Of a stretch of 64,000 nt of DNA, positions 9,791 to 18,547 are shown one piece after another. Origin of the DNA: a bacterium (GTDB taxonomy: Bacteria; Hinthialibacterota; Hinthialibacteria; Hinthialibacterales; Hinthialibacteraceae); the NCBI GenBank assembly GCA_016125385.1, contig WGLV01000055.1, positions 36,695-100,694 of the forward strand, in the 5' to 3' direction. The stretch's first letter is position 1; every line of letters begins with the position of its first letter. A model generated the notes under the pieces. It searched no databases. It was not told the origin of the DNA and saw nothing but the letters and a program-made list of their open reading frames with translations. A program made the position numbers and the translations under genes.

Positions 9791-12109
9791 TCAGCCAGCG
9801 GGATTCAGTTGACCGTCCAGCGTAATGATTTGCCCTGCATCCATGGCGATCTCTTTTTGCAGATCGCCGTAACGCAGATGCGCCGTTCCGCCCGCGAGAG
9901 ATTTTACGCTCGCCTTTACCAGTTTTCCGTCTTTCCACTCCAGCCCGATTTCAAAGGCGCCGCGCGCGCGCAGACCCGAAATGGAGCCGCTTTTAAGCCC
10001 GCCGGGTAACGCGGGCAGCAGGTTGATTTCGCCGGTATGGCTCTGCAACAGCATTTCGGTGATGCCCGAGGTTCCGCCAAAGTTGCCATCGATCTGGAAG
10101 GGCGGATGCGTATCGAACATATTGGGCAGCGTTCCGGTCGAGATAAGCTCGGTCAGCATCAGGTATGAATGATCGCCGTCGAGCAGCCGCGCCCAGAAAT
10201 TGACCTTCCACGCCTTGCTCCAACCGGTTCCGCCGTCGCCGCGATGTTCGAGCGATACCCGGGCGGCTTTGGCGAGGTCCGGCGTATTTAATGGAGTGAT
10301 CTCATTACCGGGATGAAGCCCCCACAAGTGTGAAACATGGCGGTGTTGATTGTTGGGATCGTCTTTATCTTCAAGCCATTCCTGTAATTGCCCGAATCGG
10401 CCGATCTGATTCGGCGCGATGCGCGCTTTCATGTCAACAAGTTGGGCGCGCAGGTCCTCATCCACGCCGAGTATCTCGCTGGCCTGAATCACATTGGAAA
10501 ACAGGTTTCGTATGATCTGGTGGTCCATGGTGGGACCAGCGACCAGCCCGCCGTTTTCAGGCGAGTTGGAGGGCGTACTGATCAGCCAGCCGGTTTTGGG
10601 ATCTTCAACCAGAAAATCAACGAAGAACAGCGCCGCGCCCTTCATGACGGGATAAGCGCGATTTTCGAGGAATGCGCGGTCATGAGTAAACGCGTAATGC
10701 AGCCACAGGTTCTGACAGAGCCAGGCGCCGCCGGTCATCCAGATGCCGTGATTGGTATGGTTGATCGGCGCCGCGCCGCGCCAAATATCGGTATTATGAT
10801 GAAGAACCCATCCACGGCAGCCGTAATGAACGCGGGCGACTTTTCCACCGGTGATCACGAGGTCGTCGAGCATGTCGAACAGCGGATCGGCGCATTCAGA
10901 CAGGTTACACATCTCGGCCGGCCAGTAATTCATTTCGGTATTGATATTCACCGTCCATTTGCTATCCCACGGCGGCTGCAGTTCCTGATTCCAGATGCCT
11001 TGCAGGTTGGCCGGCTGGCTGCCCGGGCGTGAACTGGAGATCAGCAGATAGCGTCCGTACTGGTAATACAGGACTACAAGTTGCGGATCGAACTCTTCCG
11101 CGAATTTTTTGATGCGGACATTGGTGGGTTGATCGGCGGCGGGTGTGGAACCAAGGTCGAAATGAACCCGATCGAATAACGTTTGATAATCGGCGACATG
11201 CTCAGCTTTGAGTTGCTCGAACGATTTTCCTTCATTCAATTTCATATCCGCGAGGCAATGTTCCGCCGGAACTTCGCCGATATCGCGGAAATTTTTATAA
11301 CTGGTGGCGGCGGACAGGCGAAGCGTAACCGCGTCAGCGTTGTAGACCGTTGCGCCGTCATCCGTTACTCCCACTTCCCCGCCCTCTGGCGTAACGCTCA
11401 GCCATGATTCGAATCGCATGATATTTAGATTTTCGGGTGAAAATTTTGAATCGTCGCCGGAATCAAGACGTCCGTGGAACTTCAGCAACGCCCCATGTTC
11501 CGTCGCCGCGTTCTCGAATTTGACCGCCTTGTGAGGAGAGGTCAGCGAGACGCCCATCGTGATGGCGCCAGGTTTATCGGCGGAGATTCGCATCACGATG
11601 ATGTTGGCCGGGTAACTGGAGAAAATTTCACGCCGATAGGTAACACCGTTACACTCGTATTGAACCGTCGCAAGAGCGTTATCGAGATCAAGAGTCCGGA
11701 CGTAATTTTGTACGTTTTTGTGGTCGGGGAACGAAAGCAGCACGTCTCCGAAAGGCTGATACGATTCCTGATGAACCGGGCGGCTCATCATGTCCCATGC
11801 GGCGTCTTCCGCTTCTTTTTGTTTACCCTCAAAGAGAAGCTGGCGTACGCGGGGAAGCGCTTCAAGCGCTTTGGGATTGATATAATCGCGCGGGACGCCG
11901 GTCCAGAGCGTATCTTCGTTGAACTGAATGCGTTCCGATTCAACGCCGCCGAACACCATCGCGCCAAGGCGGCCGTTTCCGATTGGCAGCGCTTCGACCC
12001 ATACCTTCGCGGGTTCGGTGTACCAAAGTTGCATCGCATCGTTCGCCGGAAACGCGGCTGGAGCCAGCAAACCTGTCATGACGAGTAATAAACTTAAGAA
12101 TCGTTTCAT
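9791..12109 (-). CDS. exported GH95-family alpha-L-fucosidase/galactosidase
   Basis: A 772-residue protein with a signal peptide (MKRFLSLLLVMTGLLAPAAFPA) followed by the GH95 N-terminal beta domain (LWYTEPAKVWVEALPIGNG, FNEDTLWTG). The (alpha/alpha)6 catalytic barrel contains NINTEMNYWPAEMCN, carrying the paired catalytic asparagines, and QIDGNFGGTSGITEML with the key aspartate. Length matches the family. GH95 enzymes cleave alpha-1,2-fucose, or in plant-polymer degraders alpha-L-galactose. It is the first gene of a pair with GH3, which suggests stepwise trimming of a fucosylated or hemicellulosic glycan. The ribosome site AGGAAGGG is rather far upstream of ATG 12109. Confidence 0.93.
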   Translation of the reverse strand: MKRFLSLLLVMTGLLAPAAFPANDAMQLWYTEPAKVWVEALPIGNGRLGAMVFGGVESERIQFNEDTLWTGVPRDYINPKALEALPRVRQLLFEGKQKEAEDAAWDMMSRPVHQESYQPFGDVLLSFPDHKNVQNYVRTLDLDNALATVQYECNGVTYRREIFSSYPANIIVMRISADKPGAITMGVSLTSPHKAVKFENAATEHGALLKFHGRLDSGDDSKFSPENLNIMRFESWLSVTPEGGEVGVTDDGATVYNADAVTLRLSAATSYKNFRDIGEVPAEHCLADMKLNEGKSFEQLKAEHVADYQTLFDRVHFDLGSTPAADQPTNVRIKKFAEEFDPQLVVLYYQYGRYLLISSSRPGSQPANLQGIWNQELQPPWDSKWTVNINTEMNYWPAEMCNLSECADPLFDMLDDLVITGGKVARVHYGCRGWVLHHNTDIWRGAAPINHTNHGIWMTGGAWLCQNLWLHYAFTHDRAFLENRAYPVMKGAALFFVDFLVEDPKTGWLISTPSNSPENGGLVAGPTMDHQIIRNLFSNVIQASEILGVDEDLRAQLVDMKARIAPNQIGRFGQLQEWLEDKDDPNNQHRHVSHLWGLHPGNEITPLNTPDLAKAARVSLEHRGDGGTGWSKAWKVNFWARLLDGDHSYLMLTELISTGTLPNMFDTHPPFQIDGNFGGTSGITEMLLQSHTGEINLLPALPGGLKSGSISGLRARGAFEIGLEWKDGKLVKASVKSLAGGTAHLRYGDLQKEIAMDAGQIITLDGQLNPAG

Positions 12110-12233
12110 AATTTGCAGAATCCCTTCCTCTCGATTTCAGATTGATTTCTCATCCCGGACGCGCGAATAATCCGGCGCGAATCGACAACTACTTTATCAA
12201 ATCATCCAATCTATTTCTAACGCTGGACAAGAA

Positions 12234-12266
12234 GAAGGCATGGCCGAAGAAACCCGGCCATGCCTG
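12234..12266 (-). terminator. probable intrinsic terminator after the HEAT-repeat gene
   Basis: An 11-bp stem (AGGCATGGCCG pairing with CGGCCATGCCT) downstream of the minus-strand HEAT gene. On the minus strand it is followed by TTCTTCTT, a weak U-rich tract, so its direction fits the HEAT/oxidoreductase operon. Confidence 0.6.
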
Positions 12267-12302
12267 AATCGTCAAGAACTCTTTCAAGACATCCGCGAAA
12301 TA

Positions 12303-12923
12303 CTACATAGCGGCTTTCGCGGCGCGTTCGACCTGTTTGAATTCGCTGGCTGAGGCCAGTTTCGCATAAATCGCTTTCGCTTGTTTTGAATCTCCCGAAG
12401 CGGCGAAGCCTTCCGCACAACGGAAGAGACCTTCGCTGACGGCGAGCTGGTTCTGGCCGGACGTTTCGCCCAATGCGCTCAACAATGCTTTGGAAGCGCC
12501 CGAACCGCCGATGCTTCCCAGCGCGCGCGCCGCGGCCTGAACGGTCACGGGATAGGAATCGCTCAGCAATCCGGCAAGCGCTTTCACAGCTTTTCCGTCC
12601 TTCCGGACGCCCAGGCTGCCAATGACGCCAATGCGCTGCAACCCCTTCAGCTCGCTTAACGCAGAACGCAGAGCCGAATCGACGGAGCTATCGGCGATGG
12701 TCTCCAGACCATAGCGAGCCATGTGAGAGTGTTCGGCGCTGCCGAGCAACGCCGCCAATGGTTTGACGGATTTTTTTGTTCCAACGCGAGCCAGTTCGCG
12801 GCAGGCGTCGGCGATTTCTTTTCTGGAAGAGTCTTTCGACTCGATTACGGCGATCAGAGCCGCTTCGCCTTCAGCGGCTGAAACCGCGGTCAACGCCGCG
12901 ATGCGTGTTGCGGATAAACTCAT
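12303..12923 (-). CDS. small HEAT-repeat protein
   Basis: A 206-residue protein made of HEAT-like helical pairs: ADACRELARVGTKKSVKPLAALL, MARYGLETIADSSVDSALRSAL, IGVIGSLGVRKDGKAVKALAGLL and VQAAARALGSIGGSGASKALL follow each other with the usual 30-residue period. ATG 12923 is preceded by AAAGGAG; the longer open frame to 13073 overlaps the previous gene and has no ribosome site. No signal peptide is visible. It starts 41 bases after the Gfo/Idh/MocA gene and ends before a terminator, so the two form an operon. HEAT proteins are scaffolds. In related bacteria they are often long proteins beside such oxidoreductases; this one is short. Its function is unknown. Confidence 0.8.
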   Translation of the reverse strand: MSLSATRIAALTAVSAAEGEAALIAVIESKDSSRKEIADACRELARVGTKKSVKPLAALLGSAEHSHMARYGLETIADSSVDSALRSALSELKGLQRIGVIGSLGVRKDGKAVKALAGLLSDSYPVTVQAAARALGSIGGSGASKALLSALGETSGQNQLAVSEGLFRCAEGFAASGDSKQAKAIYAKLASASEFKQVERAAKAAM

Positions 12924-12964
12924 GATCCATTCTCCTTTCGGCCGAGCCGATGTAAACAACCCGA

Positions 12965-14311
12965 TTAGATAATCCAGGGTTCGCGCATGGCGCGCGAGCA
13001 AAGCCGATTCGCTTCGGGATCGTTGATGAACTCTTCTTTTTTCGGATCGTACTTCATGTCGCGCTTGAGCCACATACAGATATTGGCCGCGTGAACGGTG
13101 GCCATCGAGTAGTGCATGACCTTTTCATCCGCGACGCAATGTTTGCGGTTCTTGATGCAGTCAACGTAATTGCGCCAGTGATTCATGGGCCGGCCGGTAC
13201 GTTCCATGTATTCATTGACAACCTTGTCGAAATTTTCCAGCAATGCAGGTGAAGAGACTTCTGGTTTTTCATATCCATCGCCGACGGTCACCCAGCCTTC
13301 ATCGCCTTCATAGCGAACGGCGCAGGAGCCTTTCAGCATCTTCTTTTCCATGTCGCGGGTGAGAATCATCTTCACGCCGTTTTCAAACACGGTCACCATG
13401 CCTTCCCCATACGGATTGTTGACATAGCCGTATTCAAGCGCGGCGGTATTCTGCATTCCCATTGCAACCTGACATTGCGCGAAAGTGTGGGTTCCCCATT
13501 CACCGATGCAACTGGTATGAAAATCGTAAAATCCGCGCCAGCCGCCTTTGACGTATTCACTATTATATGGACGCCAGGGGCAGGGCCCGAGCCAGTGATC
13601 CCAATCGCATTCCTCTTTGGGCGGCAGGGGTTCTTCCGGACGCCAGTCATAGGACATCTCGGCGGCGTCCCACGGGGCGATGTGAGCATAGACGGTGTGG
13701 ACTTTACCGAGTTTGCCGGTGCGCAGCAACTCATTGGCGAAGGTGAAGTTCGCTTCGCTGAGGCGCTGGGTTCCGGTCTGGTAGATGCGCCCATAGCGCT
13801 CGGCGGTTTCAACCACGGCGCGGCCTTCTTTGATGGTCATGCAGGATGGTTTTTCGGAATAAACGTCTTTTCCAGCGCGCATCGCCATAATGGCGGCGAG
13901 AGCGTGCCAGCGGTCGCCGGTGGTGGAGAGCACCGCATCGATGTCGTTGCGCTCAGCGAGAAAGACGCGGATATCGTGGTAAAGCTGGCAATCATGATTG
14001 TCGTAACGCGCGTCAACGAGTTTTTTCGCGGCTTCGACGCGGCCTTTTTGCGGATCGCACAGCGCGACGAATTGCACTTCGGGTTCGCGCAGCAGCATGC
14101 GCAGGTCAAACGAGCCGCGATTGCCAATGCCGATGCCGCCGAAGACGATGCGTTCGCTCGGCGCCACCGCTCCATCCTGCCCCAGCGCCGAGGCGGGGAT
14201 CAGGGTGGGCGCCATCAACGCCGCGCCGCCCGCGGCGGATGTTTTCAGAAACCGGCGCCGGGTATGCGGAGTGGACATGGATTGCTTCAAGAGACGTTTT
14301 GAATCGGACAT
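12965..14311 (-). CDS. Tat-exported Gfo/Idh/MocA-family oxidoreductase (1 of 3)
   Basis: A 448-residue NAD(P)-dependent sugar oxidoreductase. ATG 14311 follows a perfect GGAGG at the right distance; the open frame continues upstream to 14440 without one. The Tat leader is TRRRFLKTSAAGGAALM. The Rossmann glycine motif is GGIGIGNRGS and the family's catalytic lysine is in YSEKPSC. The C-terminal domain is the mixed-sheet substrate domain typical of the secreted branch of this family. Tat export of a pre-folded enzyme would carry tightly bound cofactor into the periplasm. Related exported enzymes oxidise the 3-position of sugars in glycosides; the substrate here is not known. It is co-transcribed with the HEAT-repeat gene. 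Confidence 0.92.
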   Translation of the reverse strand: MSDSKRLLKQSMSTPHTRRRFLKTSAAGGAALMAPTLIPASALGQDGAVAPSERIVFGGIGIGNRGSFDLRMLLREPEVQFVALCDPQKGRVEAAKKLVDARYDNHDCQLYHDIRVFLAERNDIDAVLSTTGDRWHALAAIMAMRAGKDVYSEKPSCMTIKEGRAVVETAERYGRIYQTGTQRLSEANFTFANELLRTGKLGKVHTVYAHIAPWDAAEMSYDWRPEEPLPPKEECDWDHWLGPCPWRPYNSEYVKGGWRGFYDFHTSCIGEWGTHTFAQCQVAMGMQNTAALEYGYVNNPYGEGMVTVFENGVKMILTRDMEKKMLKGSCAVRYEGDEGWVTVGDGYEKPEVSSPALLENFDKVVNEYMERTGRPMNHWRNYVDCIKNRKHCVADEKVMHYSMATVHAANICMWLKRDMKYDPKKEEFINDPEANRLCSRAMREPWII

Positions 14312-14548
14312 TTGAATGCCTCCAGTGAAGTGGCCTTCGGGAGGATGTTGATTATCATACGAATACCAGTTCATTCTCTCCCCGAATGTGTCTGGCGATG
14401 ATATCAAATTCACAAGAGGATTTAAATCCTGACGAGTCATAAATTATTCATGCCATTTTGACAACAGCGCAGTGCATGTACCGCATGGAAATCGCTTTGA
14501 TTTGCTGTAAAATATGCGAATTATATCGAATAAAGCGATGCGGGAGTT

Positions 14549-16501
14549 ATGAGCAATCAATCAATCGCCATCCTGTTCTTTACCGCCATTGTGGTTTCAT
14601 CCGGGGCGTTCGGCCAAACCGACTTTACCCTGGACCTGTTTAACCAGTCGATCCAATCGAACTGCGCCTATTGCCACGGAGGGGACGAACCGGCGGGTAA
14701 TCTGGTTTTGGAGCCGTTGGATTCCATAGAGACGATCTCCGATCAGGTCGACCAATGGCTGAAAGTATTGCATCGCGTCGAGGCGCGCGAGATGCCTCCG
14801 AAGTTCGTCCCCGCCCTGGATGATGAACACCGCTCCGAATTAACCCACTGGCTTAAACAGGCGATCGACGAGATGGTGTGCGGCGATGCCCAGGTTCCCG
14901 GCCCGGCGCCGGTGCGTCGATTGAACCGGAACGAGTACGCCGCGACCATTCGCGATTTGCTGGGCATCCATTTCAATGCGGGACACGATCTGCCGGAGGA
15001 CGGCGCCGGAGGCGCGGGATTCGACAACGCCGCTGAAACGCTGTTTATCTCGCCCGTTCATCTGGAACGTTATTTCGAAGCAGCCCGGGAGGCGCTTGAT
15101 TACGCCGTTGCGGACGCGGGCGCTCGCCGGTTGCTTTTCATCGCGCAACCGGGAGATTCGCTGAGTGAAACGGACGCGGCGCGGACGATTCTGGAGCGGT
15201 TCGCCTCGCGCGCGTTTCGCCGTCCCGTCAAAGAGGATGAGCTGCAGCCCCTGCTCGCGCTGTTTCAGGCCGCGTTCAAACGGGACGGTTCCTTTGAAGA
15301 AGCGGTGTTGTACGCCATGCGCGCGGTGTTAATCTCGCCGAATTTTCTATTTCTTATTGAAACGCCGAACACCACCAGTATGGTCAGGCCGGTTAACGAC
15401 TATGAACTCGCCTGTCGCCTTTCGTATTTTTTATGGTCGAGCATGCCCGACGATGAGCTATTCGCTCTTGCGAAAAATCAGGAGTTGCATCGGGCGGGCG
15501 TTTTGGAAGAACAGATCGATCGCATGCTGTCCGAACCCAGCATCGGACGCCGTTCGCGCTCTCTCGAAGACCTGAAGTCGCAGGAATTCGCGCAGAATTT
15601 CGTCAGCCAATGGCTGGGTACGCGCGAACTGGGCCGTAATCTCAAACCCGATCAACGGCTGTTCAAGCAGTACAATCAGGACCTTGAAGCCTCAATGCGG
15701 TATGAACCCGTCTATTTTTTCCACCGCATCGTCGACGAGAATCTGTCTCTGTTGAATCTGATCGATTCGGATTTCACCTACGTCAGCGAGCGGTTGGCGA
15801 GATTGTACGGTATCGACAAACAGGTTGAAGTGAATAATCAGCAGATGAATTTCATCCATTTACCCGCCGGCAGTCATCGCGGCGGCGTAATGACGATGGC
15901 GGGCGTTCTGGCAGTGAGTTCGTACCCTCATCGCACCAGTCCGGTATTACGCGGCAAATGGGTTCTTGATTCATTACTCGGGACGCCGCCTCCCCCACCA
16001 CCACCCAACGTGCCTCCGTTGCCCGAAGTCGACGATCAACCCACGCCGACCACCGTGCGCGAACGCCTGACGCAGCATCGTCAGAATCCGGTATGCGCTT
16101 CCTGTCACGACCGCATCGATCCTATTGGATTCGGGCTGGAAAATTTCGACGCGATCGGACGATGGCGAACGGAAGATCACGGGAAACGGATCGACGCGTC
16201 AGGAACCCTGCCGGACGGGCGAACATTCGACGGGCCGGAAGAACTGAGAAAAGTTCTGATGGATAACAAAGACCTGTTCATCCGCAATCTGACCGTCAAA
16301 ATGATGAGCTACGCTCTCGGACGAGGGCTGACGCTGGAAGACCAGTGTACGGTCGACATGATTGTTGAAACTCTGCAATCGAATGATTACAAAGCGAGAA
16401 CCCTGATCGCCGAAATCGTAAAAAGCATCCCGTTCCGTTACCGGCGCGCTCATGAGGCTCCGGTCGGTTATGGCGATGACGTTGTTGTTTTATCAGACTG
16501 A
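14549..16501 (+). CDS. DUF1592/DUF1588/DUF1585-family protein with cytochrome-c-like domain
   Basis: A 650-residue exported protein (signal peptide to about residue 23). A CAYCHGG motif near residue 32 is a c-type haem site of the Planctomycete cytochrome type. Then come regions matching the order DUF1587, DUF1595, DUF1592, DUF1588 and DUF1585. The DUF1588 part includes a proline run and a second haem-like motif CASCHDRIDPIGFGLENFD near residue 515. Such proteins are common in Planctomycetota and relatives, nearly always next to a DUF1552 gene, as here. Their reaction is unknown; haem motifs suggest electron transfer in the periplasm. ATG 14549 is preceded by GGGAG at short spacing. Confidence 0.92.
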   Translation: MSNQSIAILFFTAIVVSSGAFGQTDFTLDLFNQSIQSNCAYCHGGDEPAGNLVLEPLDSIETISDQVDQWLKVLHRVEAREMPPKFVPALDDEHRSELTHWLKQAIDEMVCGDAQVPGPAPVRRLNRNEYAATIRDLLGIHFNAGHDLPEDGAGGAGFDNAAETLFISPVHLERYFEAAREALDYAVADAGARRLLFIAQPGDSLSETDAARTILERFASRAFRRPVKEDELQPLLALFQAAFKRDGSFEEAVLYAMRAVLISPNFLFLIETPNTTSMVRPVNDYELACRLSYFLWSSMPDDELFALAKNQELHRAGVLEEQIDRMLSEPSIGRRSRSLEDLKSQEFAQNFVSQWLGTRELGRNLKPDQRLFKQYNQDLEASMRYEPVYFFHRIVDENLSLLNLIDSDFTYVSERLARLYGIDKQVEVNNQQMNFIHLPAGSHRGGVMTMAGVLAVSSYPHRTSPVLRGKWVLDSLLGTPPPPPPPNVPPLPEVDDQPTPTTVRERLTQHRQNPVCASCHDRIDPIGFGLENFDAIGRWRTEDHGKRIDASGTLPDGRTFDGPEELRKVLMDNKDLFIRNLTVKMMSYALGRGLTLEDQCTVDMIVETLQSNDYKARTLIAEIVKSIPFRYRRAHEAPVGYGDDVVVLSD

Positions 16502-16590
16502 CCGGTCAAAATCGTGGTAAAGTATACGGAACCAATCATCAGCGCCGCCGTCACAACTCCATGCGATGAACTCTGGCTGGAGGCGAATTC

Positions 16591-17937
16591 ATGAGTATCA
16601 AATCGCGCCCGATCTCGCGCAGAACACTGTTGAAAGGCGCGGGCGCCGCATTAGCCCTGCCCTGGCTCGAAGCCATGTCGCCGGCACGCGCGCACGGCGC
16701 TGAATTCACTCCCAAACGCATGGCCGCGATGTTCATGCCCAATGGCGTACATCCCGGCATGTGGACGCCCGAGAGTGAAGGCCGGGATTTCAAAATATCG
16801 CCCACGCTGGAACCGATGGCCGATCTGAAAGACGATCTGCTGGTGCTGACCAACCTGTGGAACCAGGGAAGCAACACCGGCGACGGCCACTACGTCAAAG
16901 CTGCGGGTTACCTGACCTGCACGACGATCAACAAAACCGTCGGCGTCGATCTGAACAGCAACGGGATCTCAATGGATCAGGCAGCGGCGCAACGGATCGG
17001 CTCGCAAACGCCTTTGCCGTCGCTCGAGCTCGGTACCGAGCCGGTGCAGACCGGCGTTGACTCCAACGTGGGCTATACGCGAGTATACGGCGCCCATATC
17101 GCATGGCGGACTCCCACGAGCCCATTGGCGAAAGAGATCAACCCCCGGCTGGTGTACGAGCGTCTGTTCCGTGCGAGCCGGCAGGACCCCGACGACGCCC
17201 GGCAGGACAAACCGCTGCTCGACCTTGTATTGGCGGACGCCAACCGGCTGCGCGGCAAACTGGGTTCAGCCGATCAACAACGCATGGATGAATACCTGCA
17301 TTCGGTACGCGCATTGGAAACCCGCATTGAGCGCGCCAGCCGTCAGGATGAACATCAATGGACGCCGCGCGCCGACGTCGAAAAGGCAGCCCCCCGCCCC
17401 GCTGGAATTCCGCCCGAACACGCTGAACACGTGCGGCTGATGATGGACATGATGATTCTCGCGTTTCAAACCGACACGACGCGCATCTGCACCTTCATGT
17501 TTGGCAACTCGGTCAGCAATATCAATTTTTCGTTTCTCGACGGGGTTGATGGCGCCCATCATTCCACTTCACACCATCAGAAAAACGAAGACATGCTGAG
17601 GCAATACCAACTCATCAACCGCTGGCACGTCGAACAATACGCCTATATGGTCAGGCGCCTGAAAGAAATTCGTGAAGGCGAGCAATCACTGCTCGACAAT
17701 TCAATGGTTCTGTTCGGCTCGGGGCTGCGCGACGGCGACAGCCACAATCCACACAATCTGCCCATGCTGCTGGCGGGCCGAGCGGGCGGACGCATCGCGA
17801 CGGGCCAGCATTTGAAATACCATGAAGACACGCCGCTGGCGAATCTGTACGTTTCCATGCTCGACGCCTTCGATACTCCAGTGGAGCGCTTCGCCGACAG
17901 TACAGGCCCCCTGCCTGGCGTATTAGCGACGGTGTGA
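16591..17937 (+). CDS. DUF1552-family exported protein
   Basis: A 448-residue protein with a Tat leader (ISRRTLLKGAGAALALPW) and the DUF1552 region: MFMPNGVHPGMWTPE near the start, later MFGNSVSNINFSFL, HHSTSHH, and the C-terminal LFGSGLRDGDSHNPHNLP. A ribosome site TGGAGG precedes ATG 16591. The family resembles DUF1501/sulfatase-like alkaline-phosphatase-superfamily proteins, and the histidine/aspartate-rich motifs suggest a metal site, but no activity is established. It follows the DUF1592 gene by 89 bases on the same strand. The two almost always travel together, so they probably act as one periplasmic redox or hydrolytic system. Confidence 0.92.
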   Translation: MSIKSRPISRRTLLKGAGAALALPWLEAMSPARAHGAEFTPKRMAAMFMPNGVHPGMWTPESEGRDFKISPTLEPMADLKDDLLVLTNLWNQGSNTGDGHYVKAAGYLTCTTINKTVGVDLNSNGISMDQAAAQRIGSQTPLPSLELGTEPVQTGVDSNVGYTRVYGAHIAWRTPTSPLAKEINPRLVYERLFRASRQDPDDARQDKPLLDLVLADANRLRGKLGSADQQRMDEYLHSVRALETRIERASRQDEHQWTPRADVEKAAPRPAGIPPEHAEHVRLMMDMMILAFQTDTTRICTFMFGNSVSNINFSFLDGVDGAHHSTSHHQKNEDMLRQYQLINRWHVEQYAYMVRRLKEIREGEQSLLDNSMVLFGSGLRDGDSHNPHNLPMLLAGRAGGRIATGQHLKYHEDTPLANLYVSMLDAFDTPVERFADSTGPLPGVLATV

Positions 17938-17978
17938 AAGTTCAATACGCTGTGAGAGTTCCATTCGGATTCATCAAT

Positions 17979-18009
17979 GTGAAAATCACGTTTTTCATGT
18001 AATTTTCAC
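17979..18009. promoter_or_regulatory. inverted repeat upstream of hicB, possible operator
   Basis: GTGAAAAT (17979-17986) and its complement ATTTTCAC (18002-18009) are separated by 15 bases, 55 bases before hicB. Toxin-antitoxin loci are often autoregulated through such repeats, but this short HicB lacks an obvious DNA-binding domain. The role is therefore uncertain. Confidence 0.35.
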
Positions 18010-18063
18010 GGGTTGTACCAAAACCAATCTTTGACAATCTCGATAGATAACACGAGGCGCCCG

Positions 18064-18267
18064 ATGAAAATAAAGATGGTCGTTCATGAAGCGGAAGATG
18101 GCGGATTTTGGGCTGAAGTTCCTTCGATTCATGGTTGCGTCACGCAAGGCGATACGCTTGATGAACTCATGCACAACATTCAGGAAGCGGTTGAATTGTG
18201 TTTATCTATTGACGTTCGTGACTTTGAAATTACAGAACGGGACCGGATCGTGGGGATCGCCGTGTGA
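18064..18267 (+). CDS. hicB: HicB-family antitoxin (short form)
   Basis: A 67-residue HicB-type protein: MKIKMVVHEAEDGGFWAEVP, then SIHGCVTQGDTLDELMHNIQEAVEL, the partial RNase-H fold by which HicB covers the HicA active site. The start is ATG 18064 with GAGG six bases upstream; the open frame from 18013 lacks a ribosome site. There is no C-terminal helix-turn-helix or ribbon-helix-helix, so it is the short, non-DNA-binding variant. The order is hicB then hicA, the reverse of the classical locus. Its stop overlaps the GTG start of the hicA frame by four bases (GTGA), showing that the pair was translationally coupled. Confidence 0.9.
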   Translation: MKIKMVVHEAEDGGFWAEVPSIHGCVTQGDTLDELMHNIQEAVELCLSIDVRDFEITERDRIVGIAV

Positions 18268-18470
18268 AATCGATTTCTGGAAAAGAATTCGCTCGGATTC
18301 TTGAAAAACATGGCTGGGAACTACGGAGGAGTAAAGGAAGCCATCACGTCTACATGAAATAAGGTCTGACTATTCTCCTGACCGTTCCGATTCATGAAAA
18401 CAAACCGTTGAAAACAGGTTTGCAAAACCACCTCATGAAACTCGCAGACATTAAAGAAACTGATCTGTAA
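18264..18470 (+). pseudogene. hicA: hicA toxin gene interrupted by an in-frame TAA
   Basis: From GTG 18264 the frame reads MKSISGKEFARILEKHGWEL and then RRSKGSHHVYMK, which is the start of a HicA mRNA interferase including the catalytic histidine in GSHH. Codon 33 (18360-18362) is TAA. The same frame then continues as GLTILLTVPIHENKPLKTG and ends at a normal stop (18468-18470), giving the usual total of 68 residues. A single base change from GAA or CAA would explain the break. The truncated peptide lacks the last strand and helix of the dsRBD-like fold, so the toxin is probably inactive while hicB is intact. A sequencing or assembly error is the alternative. Confidence 0.88.
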
Positions 18471-18494
18471 AACCATCCACTGTATTCATGCAAC

Positions 18495-18527
18495 GAAAAA
18501 ACGCCTCCGCTGCCGGAGGCGTTTTTC
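18495..18527. terminator. bidirectional intrinsic terminator
   Basis: AAAAACGCCTCCG (18496-18508) pairs with CGGAGGCGTTTTT (18514-18526) around a short loop, and the flanking bases extend the pairing. It lies between the hicA remnant (+) and the end of an oxidoreductase gene (-) and has T-runs on both strands. Confidence 0.88.
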
Positions 18528-18547
18528 GTTTCGTTACATTGAAACGG

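Noticed and set aside
13475-14302. A 275-codon plus-strand open frame
   Set aside because: Lies opposite the first Tat oxidoreductase, which has clear NAD and EKP motifs.
18360-18362. Recoding or read-through of the hicA stop
   Set aside because: No recoding signal is seen; the TAA is better explained as a nonsense mutation or a sequencing error.
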